NCBI RefSeq assembly: GCF_020524085.2
Contig: NZ_CP129016.1
Coordinates: forward strand, 315,001 to 379,000
DNA length: 64,000 nt
Reading direction: 5' to 3'
Source: Halobacillus litoralis
GTDB taxonomy: Bacteria > Bacillota > Bacilli > Bacillales > Halobacillaceae
In this document: positions 42,397 through 51,977 of the stretch, in pieces
Layout: each line of letters opens with the position of its first letter
Position numbering within the stretch: the first letter of the stretch is position 1
Position numbers and translations under genes: made by a program
The notes under the pieces: model-generated
The model's database searches: none
Told to the model about the DNA's origin: nothing
What the model saw: the letters and a program-made list of their open reading frames with translations, nothing else

Positions 42397-42846
42397 CTAA
42401 ATCAAATGGTACGCCGTAATCAATACAAAAGTTGCGAACGCAATAAGGAAAGTGGCACTAAATGTAGGCAGCACGCCCTGCTTTTGTATCGAGTTTGCGA
42501 TCAATCCGGGCACAATGACTCCGATTCCCCTTAATTCCATGACAGGAAATGGGGTAAGGGGGTATAAATAATCCATCGACATTTTCATCAAAACCCCGAC
42601 GGTCAACATCGCAGCAAATTTACGACGGCCGTAAAGAACCGTAAATCTTGAGAGAACTTGAGAAACGAGTAAGTATGTAACCAAGCTGATCAATCCAACA
42701 GCTAATACGTACATCACTTGATCGAATATCAAAGCTATGTAGCCCGGGACAACCAGACCCGCGGGCACGATTCCTGTTTTCTCTGCATACAACAAACTTA
42801 ATAAAACACCAATGACAATCGCGATATATAAATCAGTACCGAACAC
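42397..42846 (-). CDS. capC: Poly-gamma-glutamate synthesis protein CapC/PgsC
   Basis: Hydrophobic protein of 149 residues, the exact length usual for PgsC, with about four to five membrane spans and the YAEKTGIVPAGLVVPGYIAL segment. It forms the membrane part of the polymerase with CapB. The start is GTG at 42846 with TTGGAG ahead. Confidence 0.93.
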   Translation of the reverse strand: MFGTDLYIAIVIGVLLSLLYAEKTGIVPAGLVVPGYIALIFDQVMYVLAVGLISLVTYLLVSQVLSRFTVLYGRRKFAAMLTVGVLMKMSMDYLYPLTPFPVMELRGIGVIVPGLIANSIQKQGVLPTFSATFLIAFATFVLITAYHLI

Positions 42847-42867
42847 GTGGACTCCAACTCCCTACCA

Positions 42868-44136
42868 TTATTTGTTCGTCTGCAGAACCTTTCGAGAAAA
42901 AGATCGGCTCGCTTCCGACTCTTCTATGACATCCCAGCCTGTTTCTTCTCGGGAAGAAGGACGGAATTCAAGCTCCTCGACAGCCGCCGCCACTTTCTCA
43001 CCAGCTCCGACGATGTTTCCGATTCCGTAAATGACACTATCATCCGGAAGCTCTTTCAGATGATCGACAATAACCTCCGTCGATGCTTTTTCCAAGTTTA
43101 TAAGATTGAGAGGCCTGATTTTCCCTTCCTCATAAGCTTTGGTAATCGGCCACACACTTTCTCCCATGACAATTAACCGCTCCATTTCGATATGAGGCAG
43201 GACATTTTCTGCAAAATCAATCGTCCGCTCTACTCGGTCACTGCGGCAGCTCATGACGACCGTACGCTCCTGATCCGGGTAATCCAACTGTTGAATTCTT
43301 TCCCAAATATTCAACGTTGAAGTGGTATCATTCGCTGCGAAGCCGTTAAAGAAGTACTTAGGCGCTTCCTCCTTACCGAAACGGTGGACACGCATCGCCC
43401 CTGGATCGACAGGTGCCTGCAGCATCCCTTCGAGCGCCACTTCACGATCGATATCCAAAATTTCCGCAACAGCCATCGCAAGCGCCGCATTTTGAGGGAA
43501 AATCATGAACGGGAACTTTTGTAAGTACGCTTCATCAATCCAGCTTTCATCCGCAACGACGACTTTCGAATTCTTCCGACGCGCGACCTTCTCAAAATAC
43601 TTCTGATATGGCGTTTCCGGTATGATGACATAGCCGTTTTCCGGAATGGTCGAACTGAAAGCTTCCGCAATATCATCCAGAGTCGGGCCCATCACATCCA
43701 TATGGTCTTCAATGACATTGGCGATAATGGTAATATTCGCCTTCACCAACCGCTCCTGGAAGACCTTCTGATATTCAGGGTTTACAGCCATACATTCACT
43801 GACAAAAGCATCCGCACGCCGCTTTACCACTTGTTCCGTAATCTTCAATTGTTCATTAATATTCGGGCCTTGCAGACCACGGACAATCGGTTCTTCCTCA
43901 TCCTTATCCCAATAAAACATCCGTGCTGACGTCCCTGTCGTTTTTCCAACCACTTTCCGCCCGTCTTGTTTCAGAATTCCCATAACAAGACGAGTGACCG
44001 TCGACTTACCCCGAATTCCGTTCACAAGAATCCTGGTAGGAATTTTTTTCAGTCGGCGATCAAGCTTATATTTCTCCCAAAGACCTACAACAAGCACAAT
44101 AACAAAGAAGATCATCAGGTACGCTAACTCATCCAC
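42868..44136 (-). CDS. capB: Poly-gamma-glutamate synthase CapB/PgsB
   Basis: ATP-dependent ligase of 422 residues, related to Mur ligases, that adds glutamate through gamma-amide bonds. One N-terminal membrane helix is followed by the P-loop NGIRGKSTVTRLV. NVIEDHMDVMGPT and DPGAMRVHRFG are typical PgsB segments. The start is GTG at 44136 with AAGGATG ahead. About 30 residues at the C-terminus exceed the B. subtilis length. First gene of the operon; a halophile could use the polymer as extracellular anionic matrix. Confidence 0.95.
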   Translation of the reverse strand: MDELAYLMIFFVIVLVVGLWEKYKLDRRLKKIPTRILVNGIRGKSTVTRLVMGILKQDGRKVVGKTTGTSARMFYWDKDEEEPIVRGLQGPNINEQLKITEQVVKRRADAFVSECMAVNPEYQKVFQERLVKANITIIANVIEDHMDVMGPTLDDIAEAFSSTIPENGYVIIPETPYQKYFEKVARRKNSKVVVADESWIDEAYLQKFPFMIFPQNAALAMAVAEILDIDREVALEGMLQAPVDPGAMRVHRFGKEEAPKYFFNGFAANDTTSTLNIWERIQQLDYPDQERTVVMSCRSDRVERTIDFAENVLPHIEMERLIVMGESVWPITKAYEEGKIRPLNLINLEKASTEVIVDHLKELPDDSVIYGIGNIVGAGEKVAAAVEELEFRPSSREETGWDVIEESEASRSFSRKVLQTNK

Positions 44137-44345
44137 TAACTTTCACATCCTTATCTAGTTCCAAAGATACCATGAACTCACTCTCTCTAAAACTAACAGA
44201 TTATTACAACATACGCCACCGCTCGGCATAAGTCCTAGTATTCTACCATACCCTAATGACGAGATTATAATTAGAATTTTCAAAAGATTTTCCGGAAAAT
44301 TCTACCCACATAGAGTTTCGTCCCCGTGTCTTCTTTTATGACGTA
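44137..44345 (-). other. Upstream region of capB
   Basis: About 200 A/T-rich bases with no coding content. I see no convincing -35/-10 pair and no known operator. It must hold the cap operon promoter. Confidence 0.4.
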
Positions 44346-44389
44346 AAAAAGAAGTCCCGCTTCTATTCAATAAAAACGGGACTTCTTTT
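44346..44389 (-). terminator. Terminator after alpha/beta hydrolase gene
   Basis: AAGAAGTCCCG and CGGGACTTCTT pair around a 17-base loop and are followed by TTTTTTACG on the minus strand. Confidence 0.85.
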
Positions 44390-45350
44390 ATTCACTCAAC
44401 CGTTCTTTCACCCATCGACTACTTACCTGTCCGTTTACTTCATGTCCGCCATCAAAGAAATGAGTTTCCACATTGTCTTCTGCATGGTATACACGGTACA
44501 CACTTCTTATAGTTTCAAGCGCATCATTAGCGTGAGTTACAGGAAAACAATGATCTTTTCTACCATGCTCAATGAATAAAGGTCTAGGGGCAATGCCACC
44601 CAGTAAACTTGGAAGCTCCCCTACTTCTAAAATTCCAGGCAAGTAATTGTCTAGGCAATGATCCGTATGATAGATGCTCCCCTTGAACGTACTCGTGAAT
44701 CCGGATAAAACGGTGGCAGAGACCCTTTCATCTACAAGAGCAGTAAGAGCAGCGATCCACCCACCCCCAGAGAAACCCATCACACCGAGATTCTCACCAT
44801 TAAAATGTGCTTGGATGATATCCAGAGTTCTTATCACCTCAAAAACACGCAAACCGGGAAGCGACTTTCCAGTCATCAACATTCTAGCCGCAAGAGCATA
44901 ACAGGAATTTTCCTTCCCTCTATCTATATCCTCTTTAAGCCGGCGTTCACCGAACCCAATCATTTCTGGGGCAAAGACTTTAATTCCCGTTCTCACAAGT
45001 TGAACAGCAAAATGGTGGTGGGAAGAAACATTGGATTCACTTCCTATAACATCTAAGCTCCCATTCCCGTGACCATGTATGGCTACCACACAAGGGATTT
45101 CTTTCCCATGCGCCTTCGGTGTCAAAATAAACATGGGGACATGAAGACCTTCAGTAGAAAGAAACTGAACCCTTTCTCTGATATAGTCCCCACAATCTAC
45201 AGGGTCTTCAATCCACTCGATTCTTTCCTCTTCTGGAAGCGGAAAGGTCCCTAGAATTTCTTTAACTTTACCTTTCCCCTCCTGATTCATTAACATATTT
45301 TTTTGAGTGATTTCATCATAAATATTCTGAAGATAATGATCGACTTCCAT
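44388..45350 (-). CDS. Alpha/beta hydrolase (dienelactone hydrolase/acetyl esterase type)
   Basis: Protein of 320 residues. The nucleophile elbow is GFSGGG (Ser194), the oxyanion region is AIHGHGNG, a likely acid is in HGRKDHCFP, and the catalytic histidine is in DGGHEVNG. It resembles esterases found in pectin and xylan clusters, and may remove acetyl or methyl groups from oligogalacturonides after uptake (no signal peptide). The substrate is inference from context. It is downstream of kduI with its own terminator. Confidence 0.75.
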   Translation of the reverse strand: MEVDHYLQNIYDEITQKNMLMNQEGKGKVKEILGTFPLPEEERIEWIEDPVDCGDYIRERVQFLSTEGLHVPMFILTPKAHGKEIPCVVAIHGHGNGSLDVIGSESNVSSHHHFAVQLVRTGIKVFAPEMIGFGERRLKEDIDRGKENSCYALAARMLMTGKSLPGLRVFEVIRTLDIIQAHFNGENLGVMGFSGGGWIAALTALVDERVSATVLSGFTSTFKGSIYHTDHCLDNYLPGILEVGELPSLLGGIAPRPLFIEHGRKDHCFPVTHANDALETIRSVYRVYHAEDNVETHFFDGGHEVNGQVSSRWVKERLSE

Positions 45351-45407
45351 TAAAATCGCCTCCTACGCTCATGACCGGACTTAAAACCACATACAATGGC
45401 TAGGTAG

Positions 45408-45453
45408 TGGAAAAGCCGTCACATCCAACGGCTTGTCGAATGTGACGGCTTTT
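45408..45453 (-). terminator. Terminator after kduI
   Basis: AAAAGCCGTCACAT pairs with ATGTGACGGCTTTT; the minus-strand side runs into TTTTCC, just past the kduI stop. Confidence 0.8.
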
Positions 45454-45456
45454 TAG

Positions 45457-46290
45457 TTATTTCAATTCATCCATTTTCACATGATCCATATCTGTAAATG
45501 TGTAATTTTCTCCTGCCATAGCCCAAATGAATGTATAGTTATTTGTTCCAACTCCGGAGTGGATTGACCATGGAGGAGAAAGAACAACCTGTTCATTCTT
45601 AACGACCAGATGACGAGTATCATCCGGTTTCCCCATAAAATGAAAAACTCGTGAATCTTCGTCCATGTCGAAATACAAGTATGCTTCCATCCGGCGGTCG
45701 TGAACATGAGGAGGCATCGTATTCCACATGTTATTCGGGGCAAGTAAAGTCATGCCCATCATGAGCTGACAGCTTTGCAGACCGTCTTCGTGGATATACT
45801 TATAAATGGTCCGATTGTTCGATTCCGCATCAGATCCCAGCTTCGTCGGTGTCGCTTCCTCAATTGGCAATTTTTTTGTTGGATATTCTTTGTGAGCGGT
45901 TGCAGAAGCAAGATAAAAACGAGCCGGTTGAGATGCATCTACACTATCAAGTTGTATATCTTCATTTCCACGACCGACATAAAGACAATCCCGTTTATTC
46001 AACTCGTACGTTTCTCCGTCAACCGTCACTTTTCCTTTTCCATCTGAAATATTGATGATACCCACTTCTCTTCGTTCAAGGAAGAATTCCGTTTTCAAAG
46101 TTTCCGCGTCTTCAAGTTTCAGTGGCCTAACCGTAGGCACAGCTCCACCTGTAATGACACGATCGTAATGGGAATAAACCATATTAACTTCCCCTTCAAC
46201 GAATAAAGACTCTACTAGAAAGTCACTTCTCAAACGTTCACCATCATAACTTTTAAAATCTGTCGGGTTTGTCGCATATCGTACTTCCAT
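45457..46290 (-). CDS. kduI: 5-keto-4-deoxyuronate isomerase KduI
   Basis: Cupin isomerase of 277 residues converting 5-keto-4-deoxyuronate (DKI) to 2,5-diketo-3-deoxygluconate in pectin breakdown. KduI hallmarks are MEVRYATNP at the start, RREVGIINISDGKGKVTVDG, YVGRGNEDI, and the zinc ligands in NTMPPHVHDRRMEAYLYF with the later PPWSIHSGVGTNNYTFIWAM. The ATG at 46290 is nine bases from GGAGG; the ATG at 46296 is only three bases away and less likely. It is followed by a terminator and preceded by kduD. Confidence 0.97.
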   Translation of the reverse strand: MEVRYATNPTDFKSYDGERLRSDFLVESLFVEGEVNMVYSHYDRVITGGAVPTVRPLKLEDAETLKTEFFLERREVGIINISDGKGKVTVDGETYELNKRDCLYVGRGNEDIQLDSVDASQPARFYLASATAHKEYPTKKLPIEEATPTKLGSDAESNNRTIYKYIHEDGLQSCQLMMGMTLLAPNNMWNTMPPHVHDRRMEAYLYFDMDEDSRVFHFMGKPDDTRHLVVKNEQVVLSPPWSIHSGVGTNNYTFIWAMAGENYTFTDMDHVKMDELK

Positions 46291-46341
46291 TTTCATTCTC
46301 CTCCCTATTCGGTATGATTTTAGTTAAGTAGAGTAATAAAA

Positions 46342-47097
46342 CTATGAACTCATCCATCCTCCATCTACGTTTAAAATATGTCCATTCACATAATTCGAAG
46401 CATCTGAAGCTAGAAAAACAGCGGCACCTTGGAGATCTTCTGGGCTTCCCCATCTTCCTTGAGGTATCCGTGAAGTGATGTAGGCATTTCTTTCTTCATT
46501 TTCCCTGATTGGCGCCGTATTGTCTGTGGCCATGTATCCCGGCGCAATGGCATTTACATTGACGCCTTGACTTCCCCACTCATTCGCAAATGATTTGGTC
46601 AGACCTGCCACGGCATGCTTACTGGCTGTATAGGCTGGGACTTTAAGACCTCCTTGGTAAGAAAGCATCGATGCAATATTGATGATTTTTCCAGATTTAT
46701 TTTCAAGCATGTGATTTCCAATCTCCCTGCATAATTGAAATACTGCATGCTGATTCACGTCAATGACATCAAACCAATCCTCATTCGAAAAGTCTTTTGC
46801 CTCAGACCTTCTGATAATGCCTGCGTTGTTTACGAGTATATCCACTCGACCTGTAATCGCAAGGGCATCAGCAGCCAGTTTTTCAGCTGCCCCATTTTCA
46901 CCGAGGTCTGAAATCAAGGCATGGAAGGTGCCTCCAACACCCTCCACTGCTTCTTTCGTCGATTGCAGAGTTTTCGTTCCAACACCGATCACTTCAGCTC
47001 CAGCTTTGGCGAGGCCAACCGATATGCCTTGTCCTAATCCCCGGCTTGCCCCAGTAACGAGAGCGACTTTACCGTCCAAAGAAAATAATGAATTCAT
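46342..47097 (-). CDS. kduD: 2-dehydro-3-deoxy-D-gluconate 5-dehydrogenase KduD
   Basis: Short-chain dehydrogenase of 251 residues that reduces 2,5-diketo-3-deoxygluconate to KDG after KduI. The nucleotide motif is TGASRGLG, NNAG follows, and the catalytic triad is Ser143, Tyr156 and Lys160 (YTASK). The C-terminus IPQGRWGSPEDLQGAAVFLAS is typical of KduD. It forms a kduD-kduI unit controlled by the palindrome at 47147-47164. AAGGAGG lies rather far (about 12 bases) from the ATG. Confidence 0.95.
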   Translation of the reverse strand: MNSLFSLDGKVALVTGASRGLGQGISVGLAKAGAEVIGVGTKTLQSTKEAVEGVGGTFHALISDLGENGAAEKLAADALAITGRVDILVNNAGIIRRSEAKDFSNEDWFDVIDVNQHAVFQLCREIGNHMLENKSGKIINIASMLSYQGGLKVPAYTASKHAVAGLTKSFANEWGSQGVNVNAIAPGYMATDNTAPIRENEERNAYITSRIPQGRWGSPEDLQGAAVFLASDASNYVNGHILNVDGGWMSS

Positions 47098-47146
47098 AAG
47101 AATGAAAAACCTCCTTAAGGTTCAATTTCCTACTCACTTGCGCTTT

Positions 47147-47164
47147 AATAACAACGTTGTTATT
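47147..47164 (-). promoter_or_regulatory. LacI-type operator of kduD-kduI
   Basis: AATAACAACGTTGTTATT is a perfect 18-base palindrome with the central CG typical of LacI-family sites. It begins directly after the -10 hexamer of the kduD promoter and lies about 140 bases from the divergent LacI-type regulator gene, its likely binder. Confidence 0.8.
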
Positions 47165-47193
47165 ATTGTAAATGTAAAGGCTTTCTTTGTCAA
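47165..47193 (-). promoter_or_regulatory. Sigma-A promoter of kduD-kduI
   Basis: TTGACA and TACAAT are 17 bases apart on the minus strand. Confidence 0.8.
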
Positions 47194-47303
47194 CGAAGAT
47201 CCTCATAAAGAGGAATGCCCTGGAAAAATCAATGGTTTCTCATTGTTTATCGTGTAATAATTTTTTATAATCATGACAGTCATTCAGAAATGGAGGTCCA
47301 TCC

Positions 47304-48287
47304 ATGGGAGTTACCATCAAGGATATTGCCAAAGCTGCTGATGTCAGCTATTCGACGGTTTCTAAAGCGCTCAGGGACAGTCCGCTTGTCAAAGAACCGA
47401 CGAAACAAAAAATCATAAGAATCGCGGAACAACTCGGCTACCAGCCGAACGTTGCTGCAAGAAGTCTCGTGTCAAAGAAATCCCACACCATCGGGGTCGT
47501 TTGGCCGACCATCGAACGTGTCACACATTCAGCTTTAATTACGGGTTTGAACAAACGATTGGAAGAGCTATCCTACACGACTCTGATTTCCATAAACGAT
47601 ATGAATCATGCCATCAATACATTCAACCGTTATCAGGTCGATGCTATTATTGCTTTTGATGAAAGAAATTCACCAGATCCAGCAAACTCCACCGTCCCAA
47701 TCATCACGTACGGAATTGCTCATGAAGGATCGCCTTTCCCTACGGTAGACGTCAACCGGAAACAAGCGGTGCGATCAGCGGTTAAATATTTATCCGATCA
47801 TGATCATGAAGAAATCACCTATATCGGCGGGGTGACAAAAGTTGATCACCTTCAAGAAGAAAAAGTGAACGGTTTTCTTGAAGCCGTACAGGAGAACGGA
47901 ATCGCAGCTACCTCATCTGTTATTTCTGTCGAAGATTTGGAATCTTACGATGGCTATGAAGCTGCGAAAAAGGTATTTGCAGAACAAACTTTCCCTACAG
48001 CCATTATTAGCGGAAGCCATGATTTGTCTAAAGGAATTTTGAGGGCGATCCACGAAAAGGGGCTGTACATCCCCGGGGATGTATCCATCATCAGTTACGA
48101 CAACATCCCAGCGACAGAAAGCTTCGAAATTCCTTTATCCACTGTAGGTGTCCCTCTTCACACCATTACAGAAAAATTAGCCGATGTTGTCATGCGTTTA
48201 ATTAATGAAGAAAGTGTAGAACAGAGCATTTACCTTGAACCCGAATTAAGAATCACCGAATCTTGTCAAACTCGGAGGAAGTCATAG
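47304..48287 (+). CDS. LacI-family transcriptional regulator (KdgR-like)
   Basis: Protein of 327 residues. The N-terminal helix-turn-helix is VTIKDIAKAADVSYSTVSKAL, followed by the hinge segment GYQPNVAARSLVSKKSHTIGVV and a periplasmic-binding-protein-like effector domain. Divergent from kduD-kduI, it probably represses pectin genes and is relieved by KDG or a related intermediate, as KdgR in B. subtilis; the effector is inferred. A TGGAGG site precedes the ATG. The acetylesterase gene starts directly after its stop codon. Confidence 0.88.
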   Translation: MGVTIKDIAKAADVSYSTVSKALRDSPLVKEPTKQKIIRIAEQLGYQPNVAARSLVSKKSHTIGVVWPTIERVTHSALITGLNKRLEELSYTTLISINDMNHAINTFNRYQVDAIIAFDERNSPDPANSTVPIITYGIAHEGSPFPTVDVNRKQAVRSAVKYLSDHDHEEITYIGGVTKVDHLQEEKVNGFLEAVQENGIAATSSVISVEDLESYDGYEAAKKVFAEQTFPTAIISGSHDLSKGILRAIHEKGLYIPGDVSIISYDNIPATESFEIPLSTVGVPLHTITEKLADVVMRLINEESVEQSIYLEPELRITESCQTRRKS

Positions 48288-48965
48288 ATGAAAAAACCAA
48301 CCATTTTTTTAGCAGGCGATTCAACCATGGCGGATTATCCCTCTTCTTCCCATCCACAAATGGGGTGGGGACAGAAACTTTTCTCTTACTTCACAGATGA
48401 AGTGTGCATTATAAAGCTACAAATGGAAGAAGCTCGAAAAGTTTCCTGTCTGAAGGTCGTCTGCAGAAAATAAACTCCTCCTTAACAGAAGGGGACTATC
48501 TTTTCATCCAATTCGGACACAATGACAGTAAGCCGGACGAACACCGGCGGACGGATCCATACACGACGTATCAGGAAAACTTATGCACATTTATTGAAGC
48601 CGCGCGTTCTAAGGGGGCAACCCCCCGTCCTTCTGACTCCGATCCAGCGAAGAAAGTACCTGGACGAACATACGTTGGAACAAACCCACAGCCATTTCCC
48701 TAGTGCGATGAGAGAAGTGGCTGATGCTCACTCTGTCATGCTGATCGACATGACAGTAAAAACCAACTCTCTTCTTCTGGAGATCGGTCCCGAACGTTCC
48801 AAAGAACACTTCATGTGGTTAAAACCAGGAGATTCCGTAAACTTCCCTGAAGGTGCTCGTGATGATACTCACTTGAATGAAGGCGGTGCTCAAAAAGTCG
48901 CTGGCCTCGTGGCCGAGTCACTGGTTGAGCAAAATTCGCCGCTCAAGCATTGGATAAGGTTCTGA
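48288..48965 (+). pseudogene. Rhamnogalacturonan acetylesterase (SGNH/GDSL, YesT/RhgT-like), two frameshifts
   Basis: Removes acetyl groups from rhamnogalacturonan oligosaccharides. The frame starts [18 protein letters not shown] (nucleophile serine in GDST) directly after the regulator gene, with CGGAGG ahead. A 1-base loss near 48408-48415 breaks it before [24 protein letters not shown] would give the expected [13 protein letters not shown]6 run at 48621-48626, one base too long, breaks it again before GATPVLLTPIQRR. GHND and the catalytic DDTH near the end are present. Corrected length is about 225 residues, similar to YesT. Confidence 0.88.
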
Positions 48966-48966
48966 T

Positions 48967-49888
48967 TCAAAACAACACTTGGGAGAAATAAATCGTAAGG
49001 GTCACCGTAATCATACTGAATACAGTGGAAGCTAAAACAATTTGAGCGGCTAGCTCTGGTTCATTGCGATATTCCTGAGCGATGATCGCACTGTTCACAG
49101 AGCTTGGCATGCCTGAGGAAATCAATAAGGCTTGAGCAAGTAGGCCTTCAAAACCCAGTCCCCAAATAATTAGAAAAGCGAGCGCCGGTCCCAAGATTAA
49201 GCGGATGGTCAAGCTTATGTACACGACAAGCAGTTTGAACTTGAAAGTTAGCTGAGCTACTTGGGCACCGAGCGTTATTAAAGCAATTCCTACCATGGCA
49301 TCAGCCACATATTCTCCCGGCTTAATCAGGAATTCAGGTACATTCACATCTCCAATATTCAGCAGCACCCCAAGCGTCATGGCGTAAATTGCAGGCATTT
49401 TCAACAATCCAACCAAAGCCCGCAGTTGTCCTTCCTCTACAGCCCTCAATGAAAAGATTCCGAATGTATAAGAAAAAACATTTTGCAACGTCATGACGAT
49501 CACCTGAATTGTTGCAGCAAATGGATCTTGCTTGAATGCCAGGTCATTCACTGGAATCCCATAGTTTCCAGAATTATAGAGAACAACGCTATTTGTAAAT
49601 ACACCTCGTACTCCCTTGTTGAAGTTCAATACTCTTGATATGAGTTGAACGATGATATAAAGCGCGCATATGAATAGGGAAAAGAAGAGAACGACTTCCC
49701 CCTAACAAATCGATCGAAAAAGAAGATTCATAAAGATTGATAAGAACGAAGCCAGGGCTCAGAAAATAGATATTCAGCTTTGCCAACGTAAACAAGTCAA
49801 GCTTGAAGGCTTTATGCATCCCCGCACCAACGCCTATTAAAATGAAGACTGGGACAATGATATTCAAAAATATAAATATGATTTCCAT
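48967..49888 (-). pseudogene. AEC (auxin efflux carrier)-family transporter, frameshifted
   Basis: Membrane carrier of about 306 residues and 10 spans after correction. The frame begins MEIIFIFLNIIVPVFILIGVG and resumes in the second half with NSGNYGIPVNDLAF, a family motif near the discontinuous helix. The break is at CCCCC (49698-49702). With four C, IDLLGEVVLFFSLFICALY continues into LISRVLNFNKGVRG. Substrates of AEC proteins are usually carboxylates; in this cluster a uronate-derived acid is conceivable but unproven. It converges on the acetylesterase gene with one base between them. Confidence 0.85.
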
Positions 49889-49960
49889 GCGTCACCCCCA
49901 CCTACTCTTCCAAATAAATAGGCCCCCATAAACTACAGGGACCAAAAGAATGTTTTTCTA

Positions 49961-50596
49961 TTAAGCAGCCTGACTTTCCACTTTGATTTCTTCAATATTT
50001 TCAAAGCATTTCAGTCCGATCCACATATTCAAATGAGCAAAAACCGTGAATCCAAAAATTGGAATGAAACCAGGAAAACTAATGAAAAAGTAGTAAGTAG
50101 ACAACCCGGTAACAATCATCAACATCAAATTTCTAGGTTTTAAGAATCCGATGAGCAACGCTTGTTTAATCGACGCCAGGATCTTTAAATCGTAATGAAC
50201 GAATACAGGAAGAATGTACATAAGAAGAATGATAAACGTCAGGCAGGAAATGAGCGCGATTGTCGCAAGCACCTCATAGATCACTCCATCGAATTGACGG
50301 AAAAAGTGTAAATCATAAAAACAGACGACACCTATGATAGTGAGAAGAAAACCCAGACTGTTCGCACGAAAGAATTCTTTCTTAAACGTGTTCCAGAAAG
50401 TGTTTGTGATTTTTATATCGGTCTCTCCATGAGCCGCTTTTCGTGTAACGGTATATAGTGCGATTGTACTTGGAGCGATCCCGAAAACGAAACCACCAAG
50501 CAGTGTACATCCGACCCATAATAGGTTCAGTAAGGCGAAGTGTGTCACCCAGTTACATAAAGCAAGAACTCCTGTAAGTAAACGTCCTCCATTCAT
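49961..50596 (-). CDS. yesL: YesL-like DUF624 membrane protein
   Basis: Protein of 211 residues with five or six membrane spans and the DUF624 pattern (LLNLLWVGCTLLGGFVFGIAPSTIALYTV). These proteins accompany ABC sugar importers of the YesOPQ type; their role is unknown. The frame opens far upstream, but GGAGG lies eight bases before the ATG at 50596 (an ATG at 50599 is also possible). Gene order matches the B. subtilis yes region, although here it is at the end. Confidence 0.88.
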   Translation of the reverse strand: MNGGRLLTGVLALCNWVTHFALLNLLWVGCTLLGGFVFGIAPSTIALYTVTRKAAHGETDIKITNTFWNTFKKEFFRANSLGFLLTIIGVVCFYDLHFFRQFDGVIYEVLATIALISCLTFIILLMYILPVFVHYDLKILASIKQALLIGFLKPRNLMLMIVTGLSTYYFFISFPGFIPIFGFTVFAHLNMWIGLKCFENIEEIKVESQAA

Positions 50597-50652
50597 CATC
50601 AAAACCTCCCCTGGTATTAATCTTCTCCTAGACCTTTTCATAGGTGCACAAT

Positions 50653-51946
50653 TCATCCACTATAAGTGGGCTGATGGAATAAATCCTCAATCTGGATCGC
50701 CTGCTTTGCTTTCACAGATTTCCATACCGCTTCCCCTGTGGTTACGGCATAAGCTCCGTCTTCACTTCCAGAAAGAACGCTGTAAGGACGAGCGGGGTCT
50801 TCTCCCATGAAAATGTCTTCTTGGATAATAGGATCCCCCCCTCCATGCCCCCCTTCCTGCTTCAAGACATGAATTGTTTCTTTTGATCCAAAAAGAGGAA
50901 AATACTCGATGGTCTGCTCCGGGACAGGGAACGGCACCCGGGAAGGCGCGTGCCATTCTGTCGTTTCTATCCGTCCCTCGGTCCCGTTGATGGCAAGTCT
51001 GTACCCTTCATAAGGAAGGGAAAAGTTAATGGAATAACTCAACAAGGCTCCCCTGGTCATAACGGACCGTCGCAGTGTACGTATCTTCAATTTCAATATC
51101 TGAATCAAAGACGCATTGGTCAGGGCGGTAATTGGTATATCCGTCTTTTCTCGCTTCGTCAGAATCAATATGGTCATCTTTCACGACCGCACTGTTACTC
51201 CTTGAATTCCACCTGGTATAGTACGGGCACTCAAGTTTAACCTGACAGGTTTTACAATGGCGTCCATCTTCCTTCACTGGATTATGAACACTTTCATCCC
51301 CATAGTAATTGAGAGCGCCAAAAGCAAAAACTTCGACAGGCTTCTGATCAAGCCACCAGTTGACCAGATCAAAATGGTGGGAAGATTTATGGATCGATAA
51401 TCCACCGGAGTATTCTCTCTTTCGGTTCCAACGTTGGAAATAGCTCGATCCATGATAGGTATCAATGTACCAGTTCAGATCCACAGAGGTTACTCGGCCG
51501 ACCTTTCCTGATAATATCAATTCTTTGATTTTCATATGATAGGGGCTGTAACGATAATTGAATGTAACTGTCACTTTTCCTTTACTTTTCTTCTCAGCTT
51601 CCATGACACGGTGACTGTCACGGGCTGTCGTAGTCATCGGTTTTTCTGTAATCACATCAATGTTTTTTTCTAATGCCTTTATAATATACTCCACATGCGT
51701 ATCGTCCCGGCTTGCAACAATAATCGTATCAGGATTTGTTTCTGATACCATCCGATTGAATTCCTTTTCATCATACTCCGGAACATGTGCGATATTAGGA
51801 AAAGTAGATTTACAGACGGCGAAGCGCTTCGGGTCGTTATCCAGAAGCCCGACGAGTTCACTTGTAGAGGCGAACGTGTCAATCATCGGACGAATGAACA
51901 TATCATTCGCCCGTTTGCTCACTCCGCAAACAGCAAATTTCCTCAT
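50653..51946 (-). pseudogene. Gfo/Idh/MocA-family oxidoreductase, frameshifted
   Basis: NAD(P)-dependent sugar oxidoreductase of 430 residues after correction. The N-terminal Rossmann segment begins MRKFAVCGVSKRANDMFIRP. EKPMTTTARDS holds the family EKP motif, and YSGGLSIHKSSHHFDLVNWW carries the catalytic histidine region. A cysteine cluster (CKTCQVKLECPYY) follows, unusual for simple members but known in some pectin-cluster types. The frame breaks at CCCC (51050-51053). With three C, VRYDQGALLSYSINFSLPYEG continues to the normal end. The substrate is unknown; a rhamnose- or uronate-derived sugar is inferred. Confidence 0.85.
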
Positions 51947-51977
51947 GGTTTCAACTCCATTTTTATGAAAATTTATT

